DNA of 64,000 nt from Eublepharis macularius (taxonomy: Eukaryota; Chordata; Lepidosauria; Squamata; Eublepharidae): assembly GCF_028583425.1 (NCBI RefSeq), contig NC_072798.1:9054501-9118500 (forward strand). Direction: 5' to 3'. A model generated the notes under the pieces. The model did no database searches. It saw only the letters and a list, made by a program, of their open reading frames with translations, and had not been told where the DNA came from. Below, one piece after another: positions 21,399 through 31,700 of this stretch (position 1 is the stretch's first letter; every line of letters begins with the position of its first letter). The position numbers and the translations under genes were made by a program.

Positions 21399-21590
21399 TA
21401 AGAGTCTCTCTACATGAGACGTCTTACACAGGGATACTCAAGTGTAGGGAGATGCAATGTCAGCCGAGAAGTACAGTTTAAAAAGACAGAGCCAAAGGCT
21501 CACCTCTCTACACAGAGAGGGTGGCGATCACTCCTCAGAGGGTTTGTTAATTTCATCTTCTCCTCCCCGAAAGGGAGGTGAAGTTGACAG
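21399..21590. mobile_element. Partial AGAGCTAAACTACA-type fold-back element
   Basis: ACATGAGACGTCTTACAC, a CTCAAGTGTAGGGAGATGC string and ACTCCTCAGAGGGTTTGTT match the fuller copy at 48700-49098, but only one arm is kept. Confidence 0.65.
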
Positions 21591-21735
21591 AACCCCACAA
21601 TATAGCTGGGGAGCTGGAGCTGAGAGGAGTGGCTTACCCAAGGCCACCTGCTGAGCTCATGGCAGTAGTGGGATTCGAACCAGCAGAATGCTGATACACA
21701 GCCCAACCACCTAACCACTATGCTATAGCAACCCC
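21590..21735 (-). repeat. tRNA-SINE, second subfamily
   Basis: CCCACAATATAGCTGGGGAGCT and GGGATTCGAACCAGCAGA (B box) on the minus strand. A similar copy is at 35960-36125. Confidence 0.7.
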
Positions 21736-21912
21736 CACCTTGTAACATCTGTAGAGAGTTTTGGTTTTCTGGATGTTTCAACCTAGACAGTAAAATAGTT
21801 TTAAAATAAACCTCCAGAATCTGGCAACTGGAACCCCTCCCCCCGTTTAAAAAGTGTCCCCCAGCACTAATCGATTCTGCCACTTCGTTCTGCTGCATTC
21901 ATGGATCTGCTT

Positions 21913-22137
21913 CAACTATTTATTCATTTAACTTCATTTCTGCCCTGCGTTTCTCCCCAACGGGAGGACCCCAAAATGGCTTACATTCTCCTCCTCTTTC
22001 CTTTTATCCTCACAACAACCCTTTGGGGTGGGTTAGATTGAGTGGATGTGACTGGTCCAAGGTCACCCAGTGAGCCTCCATGGCAGAGTGGGTATTCCAA
22101 CTTGTAGTCTCCCACATCATATTCTGACACTCTAGTC
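21913..22137 (-). repeat. tRNA-SINE, split near its head
   Basis: TTTTATCCTCACAACAACCC to TCTGACACTCTAGTC on the minus strand. The tRNA head continues at 22634 after the hAT-like insertion. Confidence 0.75.
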
Positions 22138-22633
22138 CAGGGGTGGCCAAACTGTGGCTTGGGAGCCACATGTGGCTCTTCTAGACATATTGTGTGGCTC
22201 CCAGAGGTATCTGACCGTGGCCATACATTTTATTTTAGTTCAGCTTATTTCCCTCCCTCCCGTGTCTTTCCCTCCATTTTCCTTTTTTCCTTCCTTCTTT
22301 CTTTCCAATAAAAATATTTGGGTTGCCGGGCCTGACTCAGAAAATACCTGGGGACTTTGGGGATGAAGCCTAGCAAGCATGTGACATCACTTTTGTGATG
22401 TCACTTCCAAGTCAAAGGTCAGGTGATGGTTCTTCCCAAGCTCCACCCCTTCTGATGTCACTTCCAGCATACTGCAGCAAAACCCCACCCCTTCCTGTGA
22501 TGTCACTTTCAGGACACTCCCCCAAACCCACCTCTTCATCTTACGTCACTTCAATGCATCATGTCTTGTGGCTCTCAAACATCTGATGTTTATTCCATGT
22601 GGCTCTTAAATTAAGCAAGTTTGGCCACCCCTG
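22138..22633. mobile_element. hAT-like element, 496 bp (GGGGTGGCCAAACT ends)
   Basis: Ends CAGGGGTGGCCAAACTGTGG and AAGTTTGGCCACCCCTG are inverted repeats. The flanks CTCTAGTC and CTCTAGCC match in 7 of 8 positions. Subterminal GTGGCTC repeats fill the interior. This end type is common in amniote hAT MITEs. Confidence 0.85.
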
Positions 22634-22852
22634 CTCTAGCCACTATGCAGCACTTTAGCAAAGACCGAGTGAAAGATTTCATCACTGGAGCTTTCGGGTG
22701 ATGAGAAGATTCCTTCATGGCCCAGTTAGTAACAACTCACTATAGACACTGAGATTGTAACACACAAGACAGACCTCCCAACCACTGCAGGTTTACAAAA
22801 GAATAATCATGTCCTAGAAGGTTTGACAAGGGAGATTAAAATCCGACTTCAC

Positions 22853-23031
22853 CTCTGCAGATCCGGCTGTGTTCAGATCGGTTGGTGACAGCTGCCTTTT
22901 CTTTTGTGCTAAGATGGCTTTTCGCCTCTTCCTACGCCTCGCTGGCTTGCCGTGTTTTCTCTCCAAGTTGCAGCTGCGGGTCTCACCAACTGGAGGCTTA
23001 ATGACTTTCCTTCTCTTCCCGTAGTAATAAG
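22853..23031 (-). CDS. SFMBT2: SFMBT2 exon: basic linker after SLED domain
   Basis: The acceptor TTTTACTCCAG precedes 23031 and the donor GAG/GTGAAG follows 22853. Two bases finish a Thr codon opened in the preceding exon, then 59 residues: [16 protein letters not shown], then a strongly basic [19 protein letters not shown] that looks like a bipartite nuclear localisation signal, then [12 protein letters not shown]. The joint KTKY-T-YYYGKR across the intron is the diagnostic SFMBT end of the SLED region. Confidence 0.97.
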
Positions 23032-23186
23032 CTGGAGTAAAACGAGAGCAGGAGAACCCAAGATCATATCAAACCATTCAAAGGCCTGCGGGGCTAATCT
23101 ATGCAACAGCAGCTTGACCACATTTTTGTTAAAAAGTACATCCTTGAAAGCGCTCCTAAAAAGCTGACTAAGGCTAAGCAAAGATC

Positions 23187-23541
23187 AGGTGCTGTTTATT
23201 TATTTATTTTAAACACTTCTGTGTTGCCTCTCTACACAGCTTAGGGTCTCCGAGGTGAAGAACGATCAAAAACATTAAAACGTGTTTTTGTGATACACAG
23301 TATAAAAACAATAAAAACAACAATTAAACACATACACATTTAAATACACAGGAAGGAGGATCAGGCGAGGGAACAGCAGGTGAAACAGATAACGACAGAG
23401 GGGAACGGACCGATCTCCCTGGGGTGGGAATTCCTTGGGTTTGCTACGCATCTAGGCTCAGGTGAGGGCACGGCTCTATAGTTAATCATCTCTATAGCAC
23501 TGAACAGCTGACTAGAGGAGAAAATAGCCCTCTACAGACAA
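23187..23541. other. SFMBT2 intron with a SINE/LINE tail fragment
   Basis: TTTATTTATTTATTTTAAAC and CAATAAAAACAAC suggest a worn retroelement tail. Nothing else recognised. Confidence 0.4.
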
Positions 23542-24035
23542 TCTGTATATATAAAGACAGGTGTCCTGACTGACTCATTAACGCTCAGTCCAACACTCTG
23601 GCCCCAGAAACATGAAATTTGGGGAGGACATTCCTTTCATGATGTAAACACCCACTAAGAGGGGATTTTAAGAAATCCACCTCCTAAAGGGGTCAAAAGG
23701 GGTAAAATGTGTTTTCCCAAAGAGATATAGCTTCCCTGTGTGGCTGGCAGGCTGCTACCTGCTCCCCCCTGCCCACTGCCAGCTTGGCCACTCTTCCCTG
23801 ATTGGGGTAGCCTTTCAAGGTCATTTGCATATGCGGCCTGATTGGGGCTCACAACATTCCACACCTCATCCCCTCAACACGCTTTGCTTTATCCAAAAAC
23901 CTTTGTGAAGCTTGGGTACTATGCTATTATACTATAAAACCAACTCACCCCCCCCACAAAAGTTACATACCCATAAGTATTATAACTGGATTTAAAGTAG
24001 TTAAATACCATAGCGAAGCACAGGTATCAAGCTAG
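23542..24035 (+). mobile_element. Candidate Helitron-like element, 494 bp
   Basis: It begins A/TCTGTATATATAAAG and ends GGTATCAAGCTAG/T, which fits the 5'-TC...CTRR-3' ends and A-T insertion site of Helitrons, without target duplication. TATATATA next to the 5' end and GCGAAGCAC near the 3' end recur in vertebrate Helitron-like repeats as I remember them. The 3' hairpin is weak. No Rep/helicase frame, so non-autonomous. Confidence 0.55.
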
Positions 24036-24519
24036 TATTATATATACTGAAAAATGATGTAGATAGAGTAGAAGCAGCAGCTATACCCAATCCCACAAAG
24101 CCTGCACATATAGGAAGTGTACGTGAAAAGATGCTGTCCCTATAATCAGAGACACTTTAAAAAAGCCTTGTTGCACGTATACATTCCAAGCTCACGAGCC
24201 TGTGATTTGTATCGATGGGAGATGTGGCCATATTATTTATGCCCTCCGTGTGTTGATTTCAACAGGCATAATAGCAACATTCAACTCCAACAGCGCCTTA
24301 AAGAACCACAAGATTTTCAGAATATAAGCTTATACCCTGAAAATCTTGTTGCTCTTTAATGTGCTGCTAGACTCAAATCTTGCAGTTCTACTGCAGAGCC
24401 AACGCCACTACCCCCCCCCCCCCAAAACTATGAACTTGCACAATACAGAGGACTGCTGTCTTTTCTGATCAACTGTTTGGCACTAAAGAGCTGTTTAGCG
24501 CTCATCAGCTGCTTAGCGT
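24036..24519. other. SFMBT2 intron, mostly unrecognised
   Basis: A CAAGATTTTCAGAATATAAGC and its inverted partner CTGAAAATCTTG lie near 24310-24350 and may be a short Penelope-like piece. A C-run is at 24410. Confidence 0.4.
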
Positions 24520-24635
24520 TATGCTTCTTTCACACATGCTGAATAATGCATTATCAATGAAACAGGGAAATCCAGTTGCAAATGGTTGCTAAAGTGTATT
24601 GAAAGTACATTATCCAATGTGTAAGAAAGCGGCCA
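24520..24635. mobile_element. Diverged MITE of the GATTCCGCACACG family
   Basis: TTCACACATGCTGAATAATGC and the arm GTACATTATCCAATGTGT resemble the arms of the better copies at 24929 and 61211. Confidence 0.6.
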
Positions 24636-24928
24636 GTCAGCTCATGTCTACAGCTGGCTCATCTCAGTCAAGTAGAACTTATATCTTCATTGTCTAGGTT
24701 AAACTTTGGGGGCTGACCTTTCCATCTCTACCTCCTGCCTGAGTCTCTTAGGTGAATTTTGCTCTAGCTTGTCCATGTTGCCGGCTTAATTACTCCCCAC
24801 GGATGCCCTTCCAGGTGCTTCCCTGCCTTATTCCCCAGTTCATTTTTCCCAACCAGTTTAATCTCTAGAGAAGCAAAGAGAAACAGTGCCAACAAACACT
24901 GTCTCATACTGCAGCCCTACACGAGAAT

Positions 24929-25080
24929 GGCTGATTCCGCACACGTTGGATAATGCACTTCCAATCCTCTTTAGAGATCATTTGGAACTGAATTTTTCAA
25001 GCGTGAAACAAAAAAATCCACCTCCAAATGATAGCTATAGTGCATTGAAAGTGCATTATCCAACGTGTGCGGAATCAGCT
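24929..25080. mobile_element. 152-bp palindromic MITE
   Basis: GGCTGATTCCGCACACGTTG and its reverse complement bound the element; inner arms also pair (GGATAATGCACTT). A second intact copy is at 61211-61361. Interior is non-coding. Confidence 0.85.
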
Positions 25081-25279
25081 AATGTCTACTTTAACTCTTA
25101 GCCTGCAAATGGCACTTAATTGTTCTTGACATATTGCAGTCCAGATGAAAAAGCAGCATTTTTCATCTTCCCAGACACAAGCTGTCCCAACTGGCTTGTG
25201 GGAACCTGGATGGTTAATAACCTTCTATAAGTAGGCGCCAATGCTGTGATCTGTCTTTCCCCCCCTTACTAGTACTCAC

Positions 25280-25455
25280 TATACTTTGTTTTCGTATGGA
25301 CGGAGCAGTTTTCTGGGCAGGTTTCGGTAACCAGCACAGGGCTGAATAAATTTGGACAGCATTCCAGCTTGGTGCAGACCCTCCGGCAGAAATCCAGGAC
25401 TTGGTCTGACGTGCGGACAATCTTGACAGTTGCCCTGTAGGTTTTCCCTCGGTAT
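25280..25455 (-). CDS. SFMBT2: SFMBT2 exon: SLED domain, C-terminal part
   Basis: The acceptor GCTTCCACAG precedes 25455 and the donor TATA/GTGAGT follows 25280. One base completes Lys from the previous exon; then 58 residues from [20 protein letters not shown] through [17 protein letters not shown] to [12 protein letters not shown]; one base opens the next Thr codon. The Cys-rich core is the SLED (formerly DUF3588) DNA-binding domain found in SFMBT and Scm-type proteins. Confidence 0.98.
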
Positions 25456-25747
25456 CTGTGGAAGCAAGGTGCAACGTGGTCAGCGCATTACTTGATTAAT
25501 TAAAAACTTGGCAGTTTTTTTAATTTTTAAAAAGGTACTCCTCTTAGAGACAGTTTCAGCACTTATGGAGCTGGGAGCTGTTGTCACTGTATGCACTCAC
25601 CTCCCATTGTTGTATCACTTGCAATGTGACACCAAGTGCATAGATCTACGTACATGTAGAGCCAAAGGGCACATCTCCTCCACAGTTTTAAATGGGGGCA
25701 GATTGTGGCATGTTTATGTGTGCGCATGTACTACCCATGTTATTATG

Positions 25748-25748
25748 C

Positions 25749-25782
<34 letters not shown>

Positions 25783-26262
25783 TAATAATTCGATTTATAT
25801 ACCTCCCTTCTGGACGACTTAACACCCACTCAAAACAGTTTACAAAGTATGTTATTAGCCCCACATACAAACACCCTGTGCGGTGGGTCGGGCTGAGAGA
25901 GCTCTGAGAGCCAAGCTACAAGTGACTCCTTACATAGTTTGGACACTTTTCAGCTTCCCTCAAGTTTTGATGGGAAATGTAGGCATCCTGGTCTTGCAGC
26001 TCGGCTCTCCGACTGCTGTCCAACGGACTTTTCAACTGTCACTTGTCCAACATTCCGCCAAGCTGCCTACATTTCCCATCAGAACTTGAGGGAAGCTGAC
26101 AAGTGTCCAACCTGTGTCAGGCGTCACTTGTAGTTTGGCTCTGAGAAGCTGTGACTGACCCTTGATCGCCCAGCTGGGTTCAAGCGGAGGAGCGGGGAAT
26201 CAAACCTGGTTCTCCAGATAAGAGTCCCGCACTCTTAACCACTACACCAAACTGGCTCTCAT
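25748..26262 (-). repeat. tRNA-SINE with (AAT)n tail, split by a fold-back element
   Basis: The tail 25748-25790 is an ATA/AAT run; ATTCGATTTATATACC follows. The body is interrupted at 25910-26138 and resumes to GGGGAATCAAACCTGGTTCTCC and ACCACTACACCAAACTGGC. Same family as 9705 and 27268. Confidence 0.85.
25910..26138. mobile_element. Fold-back MITE (CCAAGCTACAAGTGAC ends) with 8-bp TSD
   Basis: GCCAAGCTACAAGTGAC and GTCACTTGTAGTTTGG are inverted ends. Inner arms CCCTCAAGTTTTGATGGG and CCCATCAGAACTTGAGGG also pair. The target duplication CTCTGAGA is exact and lies inside the SINE. An 8-bp duplication supports hAT-type mobilisation. Related copies: 52308, 62135, 63067 and the palindrome at 8590. 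Confidence 0.85.
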
Positions 26263-26670
26263 ACAAAGGATGGTACGCATACACACATATGCACATGGCC
26301 CAGATGGCACCTGTGGGCACCACAGTGCCTGCCAATGTGTTTCCTGGCACCCACTTCCACTTCCCCAAAGCAAAACATTGTACTGGGTTTCTTCTACCTC
26401 ACTGGAACAGAAACTACTTCAGAAGAGCCCAGAAGTCTGCAAGAAACACCAACTGAGACATAACGGCCTCCCTCATAGGCTTCGAACCTTCCCCCAAATG
26501 CGAATTCCCCCATTGCAGTCATTTAAGGATTGATCCTTCTTCCCATGACGGGAATTGTGGGGCGGGATTTTTCTCAGAATCCTGAAAGTGTTCACAGCCT
26601 CAGCAGTGTTGGGGACCCACAGATTAGCACTCTCATAATCCTGTGCTTTCTCCACAGTCAATTTAACAGA
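26263..26670. other. SFMBT2 intron, nothing recognised
   Basis: No exon, RNA gene or repeat recognised. Confidence 0.4.
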
Positions 26671-26678
26671 CTGGCAGT

Positions 26679-27091
26679 CAGGGCCAGCCTGCCTATTGAG
26701 GCTGGCCCGGCAGCCGCCTCAGGCGCTAAGGTGCCTGAGGGGACGCCAGCCCAGGGGTGGGGGCGCGCCCCACTGAGCTCGGTTGCTCTGTGCTGCCACC
26801 ACCGCCGGCACACAGCTGCGGGCCAGGCGCAGCAGGAGGCCAGGGCAGTGCGCGGAGCATCTGAACCGGAGGGCTGGGAGGATGTACGCCGCCATGCGCT
26901 GCCCCAGCTGCCTGCTGCGCCCGGCCCACAGAGCAACTGAGTGGGAGGGCTGGAAGCCCCCCGTGTGCATGCCAGCCCTGCGTGATGACATCACATGCAG
27001 TGACAACATCACACAGTCTGGTGCATGCACATGCGCGCACAGCAGCAGCCTTAAGCTGCCTCAGGCGCCAGAGATGCTGGAGCCGGCCCTG
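26679..27091. mobile_element. GC-rich hAT-like MITE, exact 8-bp TSD
   Basis: Ends CAGGGCCAGCCTGCC and GAGCCGGCCCTG are inverted repeats. CTGGCAGT flanks it exactly at 26671-26678 and 27092-27099. Its high GC makes long open frames on both strands, none with a recognised domain. A relative is at 41012-41433. Confidence 0.85.
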
Positions 27092-27267
27092 CTGGCAGTA
27101 GCAACACCATATAGAAGAAAAAGAAAGGAGCAAGGGAGTCAATCACAGAACTCTTGCCATCATGTGCCGTTTGGATCCTCCAGTCCAACCTCCTTGGGCC
27201 GGCTGGACTCTTGCCTTGTAGTTTTCCAAGTAATGCAAAACTGCACAATTAACCCATGCATAAATTA

Positions 27268-27523
27268 ACAACAACAACAACATTCGATTTATATACTGCC
27301 CTTCAGGGCAACTTAACTCTCACTTAGAGCAGTTTACAAAGTGTGTTAATATTATTATCCTCACAACAATCACCCTGTGAGGTGGGTGGGGCTGAGAGTG
27401 CTCCAAGAAGCTGTGACTAGCCCAAGGTCACCCAGCTGGTTTCAAGTGGAGGAGTGGGGAATCAAACCCGGTTCTCCAGATTAGAGTCCTGCCGCTCTTA
27501 ACCACGACACCAAACTGGTTTCT
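27268..27523 (-). repeat. tRNA-SINE with (GTT)n tail, full length
   Basis: From a GTT tail (AACAACAACAACAACATTCG on plus) to head GGTGTCGTGGTTAAGAGC on minus, with B box GGTTTGATTCC. A good full-length reference copy of this family. Confidence 0.9.
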
Positions 27524-27654
27524 ACATTTTTGAGGGAACCCCCGCAAGCATGAACCCGTTTTCTTATATGGCCCTGTACATCTGTCATGGGCCCCCTACA
27601 CGTTGCAGAGTACTCTGGGATGAATACGCTGTTTGGGTAGGTGCTGCTAAGTCC

Positions 27655-27895
27655 CATTTTTATTTAGTTATTTACGGACTACTTTTCTCCCTATTGGGGA
27701 ATCAAAGTGGCTTAACAGTTAGTTCTCCTGACCTTCACCTTCTCCCCACAACTATCACCCTGTGAGGTAAGTTAGGCTGAGAGATTGCGACGAGCCCAAC
27801 GTCACTTGTTGAGCCTCAACGGCAGAGCGGGCATTCGAACCCGGTGGTCCTAGGTGGTAGTCCACCACTCTAACCCCTACACCACGCTGTCCTGC
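27655..27895 (-). repeat. tRNA-SINE, first family
   Basis: Minus-strand head (GGTGTAGGGGTTAGAGTGG), B box GGTTCGAATGCC, body CTTACCTCACAGGGTGATAG and a TAAATA-type tail. Confidence 0.8.
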
Positions 27896-27899
27896 GGGG

Positions 27900-28664
27900 G
27901 TCCCTGGTCACATTGTGTAAATGCATCCTATATGCTACTCAGAACAACACTGGAGGCAATTAACCGCAGACAAGTTTTGTTTTCATGCAGCTTCTTTGCG
28001 ATTGGTGATTCCTGTTAAGAACCCTGGATAAGTCCATCAAGGAATCTTACAATTTTCCAGCACAGAGTTCGAAAACCCCTTCCCTGTTATTTTCAACAAG
28101 CTGCTTGGGTAGAAGCCCGACTGGAAAAAAAAAAAGACCACTGAACCAAATGTCGTCAGCTCCACTATTCACGTTATTAATAGCATAATTGCCGTTCCAA
28201 CAGGCCTTTCATTTTTGCCAGCTATCTTTAAGTAATAAAAAACATCAGGCCTATTAGCCGGGAGCGCTGTAAGACTTTAAAGTTCACTGGGCCCCGTGTC
28301 AATTGTAGCATTAAAGATTCCTCCGTAAAATCCATTTTGCTTTTCCAATTAAACATATTACAAGCGAGGCTAAAGCGAACGGGGATCAAAGATCACCAGA
28401 GTAATGACCCACATAAGGGAACTTTGAAGGAGGGGGGAAAAATCAACAAGCTTAGATATCTACGAATATGGAGAAAGTCTTGCTTTGAATGGGGCTTTAC
28501 AATCTGGCCTTTTTTATTTTGTGCACAGCACAAGTTTCATATGAGGAAGAATTTCATATAGGAGAACCACCACTAACAACCACATCAATTTTTTTAAAAG
28601 TAGATTTCTAAGCTCTCCCAGCTACAGAGGCCAAAGAGAACCTCAGTGCTGTAGACAGATCAAG
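27900..28664. other. Repeat-poor intron island, possible conserved element
   Basis: I see no repeat between about 27960 and 28600. The composition is even, with homeobox-like ATTA/TAAT strings and short unique blocks. This could be intronic regulatory sequence of SFMBT2; that is inference. Confidence 0.3.
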
Positions 28665-28862
28665 ATGGGTAGCCGTGTTAGTCTGTCTGTAGCAGTAGAA
28701 AAGAGCAAGAGTCCAGTAACCCCTATAAGACTAACAAAATTTGTGGGAAGATGTGTACTTTTATGAGTCACAGCTCACTTCTAGTGACTCTAGTGAGCTA
28801 TGACTCATGAAAGCTCATACCCTACTACAAATTTTGTTAGTCTTATAGGAGCTCCTGGACTC
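28665..28862. mobile_element. TTAGTCTGT/AAGACTAAC repeat, inverted arms
   Basis: GAGTCCAGTAACCCCTATAA with AGACTAACAAAATTTGT and the reverse complement TTTGTTAGTCTTATAGGAGC face each other around a GAGTCACAGCTCACT hub. Same group as 39430, 56526 and 57644. Confidence 0.65.
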
Positions 28863-28986
28863 AGTACTGTAATACACTATACATAGGTCTTTCTCTGAGG
28901 TAAACTCAAGAGACTCCAGTTGGTGCAGAAGACCACAGCTTGGTTATCATCAGGAGCTAGGAGGAACATGCATGTTACTCCTTTTA

Positions 28987-29443
28987 ATAACATTCGATTT
29001 ATATACCGCCCTTCAGGACAACTTAATGCCCACTCAGAGCGATTTACAAAGTATGTCATTATTATCCCCACAACAAAACACCCTGTGAGGTGGGTGGGGC
29101 TGAGAGAGCTCCTAGAAGCTGTGACTGTTCTAAGATCACCCAGCTGGCTTCAAGTGGAGGAGTGGGGAATCAAACCCGGTTCTCCAGATTAGAGTCATAG
29201 AATCATAAGAGTTGGAAGGGGCCATACAGACCTTCTAGTCCAACCCCCTGCCCAGTGCAGGAACAGCCTAAAGCATCTTTGACAAATATTCATCCAGCCT
29301 CTTCTTGAAAACTGCCAGTGAAGGGAAGCTCACCACCTCCCTAGGCAGCTGATTCCACTTTTAAAGTACTCTGACCATGAAAAAGTTTTTCCTAATATCC
29401 AGCCAGTACCTGCGCTCTTAACCACTACACCAAACTGGCTTTT
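28987..29443 (-). repeat. tRNA-SINE (GTT family) nested in L2, split by a CR1 piece
   Basis: From ATTCGATTTATATACCGCCC to ACCACTACACCAAACTGGC. At 29192 the text GATTAGAGTC jumps into CR1 sequence and returns at CTGCGCTCTTAACC near 29408. Confidence 0.85.
29197..29405 (-). mobile_element. CR1 3'-end fragment nested inside the SINE
   Basis: ATAGAATCATAAGAGTTGGA is the reverse of the CR1 3' terminus, and TTCCTAATATCCAGCCAGTA is the cut end. It matches the 3' part of the element at 58707-59300. Confidence 0.85.
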
Positions 29444-29515
29444 CTGCAGTCCCTCCATTGGCTGCCCATCAGTTACTGGGTTCAGTTCAAAGTACTGGCT
29501 ATCACACACAAAGCC

Positions 29516-29744
29516 AGTGTAGTATAGTGGTTAGAGTGTCAAACTAGGATCTGGAAGAACCAGGTTCGAATCTCCACTCTGCCATGGTAGCCTGCTGGGT
29601 GACCTTGGTCCAGTCACACTCTCAGCCTAACCTACCTCACAGGGTTGTTGTGACGATAAAATGGAGGAGAGGAGAACGAAGTAAGCCAGCTAGGTGCCCA
29701 CTGGAGAGAAAGGTAGGCTATAAATAAAATAAATGAAATGAAAT
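29516..29744 (+). repeat. Full-length tRNA-SINE with 8-bp TSD
   Basis: Head with A box TAGTGGTTAGAGTG and B box GGTTCGAATCTC, then CTAACCTACCTCACAGGG, GATAAAATGGAGGAGAGGAG and an AAATAAAATAAATGAAAT tail. ACAAAGCC flanks it at 29508-29515 and 29745-29752. This is the best reference copy of the first SINE family in the window. Pol III boxes are intact enough to type it as tRNA-derived. Confidence 0.9.
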
Positions 29745-29995
29745 ACAAAGCCCTTCATGCCCTTGGGACCCTGATGTCTGTGGGACCACCTCTCTCCTTA
29801 GAGTCCACCACTGCAGGTTCGCTCATCTGAACGGGGCCTTCTCAAGGTGCCACCCTGTAAATGCGCAAAACCACAACTGCCTGTACATGTGCATTCTCTG
29901 CTGTGGCCCCCACTTTGTGGGATGATGTGCCTGATGAACCCAGGAAGGCTTCCACCCTCCTAGTATTCTGAAAACTGGGCAAAATTGAATTATTT

Positions 29996-31009
29996 ACACA
30001 GGTAATAGCTGTACAGTAACAAAATGGTTTATAAAGATGCTTGGGTAACAATATAACGGACTGTGGATTGCACTACTGTGTATAGTACATACTATCTGTA
30101 GTTCTACGTATGATCCTACTATGTGATTTCTCCATTAATTAATATAATATTTATGCTTTATTTCCGCTCTGATTCAGATTTCTGCAATCCTAATCCTATT
30201 ACATTACTTATGGGATGTCCCACCCTGTTAACTGCAGTCATTCACCCTGTGAAATTCGCCTTGAGTCTTAGTGAGAAAAGAGGACAATAAATAACATAAA
30301 TAAAAATAAAATAAATACTGAAGCAAGCTAAATACACTGCAGAATACGTCATTGCATACTCTCGAGAGGTTATGCAAATTATGCACAAAAGGGCACCATT
30401 TGTCCTTTGGCAAAGAACGGCTGCATTTCCACCTTAGCTGAGAGGCGACTGGATACGTCCAGCCAAGAGGCAAATTACTGTGAGCGTGTAATTGCTTTCT
30501 TAAGATCAGGATCTGGGGATCTCAGCTGTCACTTCTCTGCTGGAGGGCAGGGTAGCATGATTCCCAGAGGGACTGCTTAATTCTATGCCCACCTCTGCTT
30601 TTTCCTTTCAATCCCCCCAACACCCAAATGCCCACGGGCATGTCTCAAGTGAGGTCAAAGGACTAAGGACGATAAGGGCATGAAAAAAACGACAGGCGGA
30701 GTTAAGCCACCCTCTTGCAAATCCCATCCCTCTCTGCTTTGCGGCCCAGAAGTAGCTGCCCGGACATGCATTTGCTGCTGAACATCCAGCAAGATATGTG
30801 AAAAGCAGACCTGCGGTTACTTGGCGCAGTAGATGCACACAGTGTGTTTATACAGAAATCGCCAAAGCAAAATGAAATAAAAACAAGACACTAAAGGAAT
30901 GCAATAACATTTTCAACAATTCCCCCTCCCCGAAAGGGCTCTATGCTCAAGTTTTCAACAAAATGATATAAGAAAGGGCTATTATGATACTGCTCACCAA
31001 TATAACTGG
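29996..31009. other. SFMBT2 intron, nothing recognised
   Basis: An AAATAAAATAAATA string near 30300 suggests an old SINE tail. No other element or exon recognised. Confidence 0.4.
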
Positions 31010-31549
31010 CACTAGGAAAAATGAGCAGACCAAAATTAGGACACTTTATATATTCAACTCATGAATCTCATGCAAATTACACAATATACAAAACGTACAT
31101 GAATAGTTCTCATACACAAATAAACTTTCTAATGATTATCAAGTGTTTTCATTTAAAGTCCCAACTGAGGCCAAGCCTCGACCGTAATAGCCACAAGTCT
31201 TTTACTGTCTTTGTTGCGGTAATTTCGTCGTCTCTTCAGCCGCAAGGTAAGTGGCAACGGACGAGGAATCCCTCACGTCCAGAGAAGTAGTCTCTTAAGG
31301 AGGAGCGGTGAGCAACAAATGTGGGAGGAAAGCAAACAAAATGCTATTTATGCCCGACAAGCTTCCGGGTAATTTTGCTTGTTTCGTATGTCACTTCATC
31401 AGAGGGCATTTGTGTTTATTTGTGTATGAGAACTATTCATGTACATTTTGTATATTGTGTAATTTGCATAAGATTCATGAGTTGAATATATATTCATGAG
31501 TTGAATATATAAAGTGTCCTAATTTTGGTCTGCTCATTTTTCCTAGTGC
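31010..31549. mobile_element. Inverted-repeat retroelement beside an SFMBT2 exon
   Basis: Arms GCACTAGGAAAAATGAGCAG (left, 31009 on) and its reverse complement (ending 31549) extend about 120-135 bases, with ATTCAACTCATGAA inside. The right arm has a short tandem copy of ATTCATGAGTTGAATATAT. The centre has a TTCATCAGAGGGCA string like Penelope-like 3' ends. Its right edge is 41 bases from the donor of the exon at 31591. Confidence 0.65.
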
Positions 31550-31590
31550 AAGTTTTAAACAAAACACGAGCCCTTGAACGAAGCCCTTAC

Positions 31591-31700
31591 TTTGCTTTGA
31601 GCGTCTCCTCTTGAAAGTTCCACCTGGGGTCTTCCACGAGTTGCAGCTCCCGTAAAACGCTCCCGGGCTTGTAAGCCGAGTTGATGACCATGCGAAGGAC
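31591..31700 (-). CDS. SFMBT2: SFMBT2 exon: SLED domain, middle part
   Basis: The acceptor CTTTCCACAG precedes GTC at 31700 and the donor GCAAA/GTAAGG follows 31591. It codes [20 protein letters not shown] and [16 protein letters not shown], with two bases of the next Lys codon. [11 protein letters not shown] is a conserved block of the SLED domain. The intron on its 3' side is 6.1 kb. Confidence 0.98.

Larger units (their letters stand above)
28873..29995 (+). mobile_element. L2-type LINE fragment carrying three nested insertions
   Basis: LQLVQKTTAWLSSGARRNMH (28900s) is followed, after a SINE, by a WLPISYW-like block (29450s) and, after a second SINE, by YKALHALGT...PTLWDDVP (29745-29940). 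These are sequential C-terminal L2 blocks on the plus strand, matching the minus-strand copy at 10806. Confidence 0.8.

Noticed and set aside
26530-27268. Several overlapping frames of 90-161 codons
   Set aside because: They fall in a GC-rich hAT-like MITE with an exact 8-bp duplication; no splice borders or domains.
29516-29590. tRNA gene
   Set aside because: A and B boxes are present, but no cloverleaf closes and the sequence continues into a SINE body with tail and target duplication.
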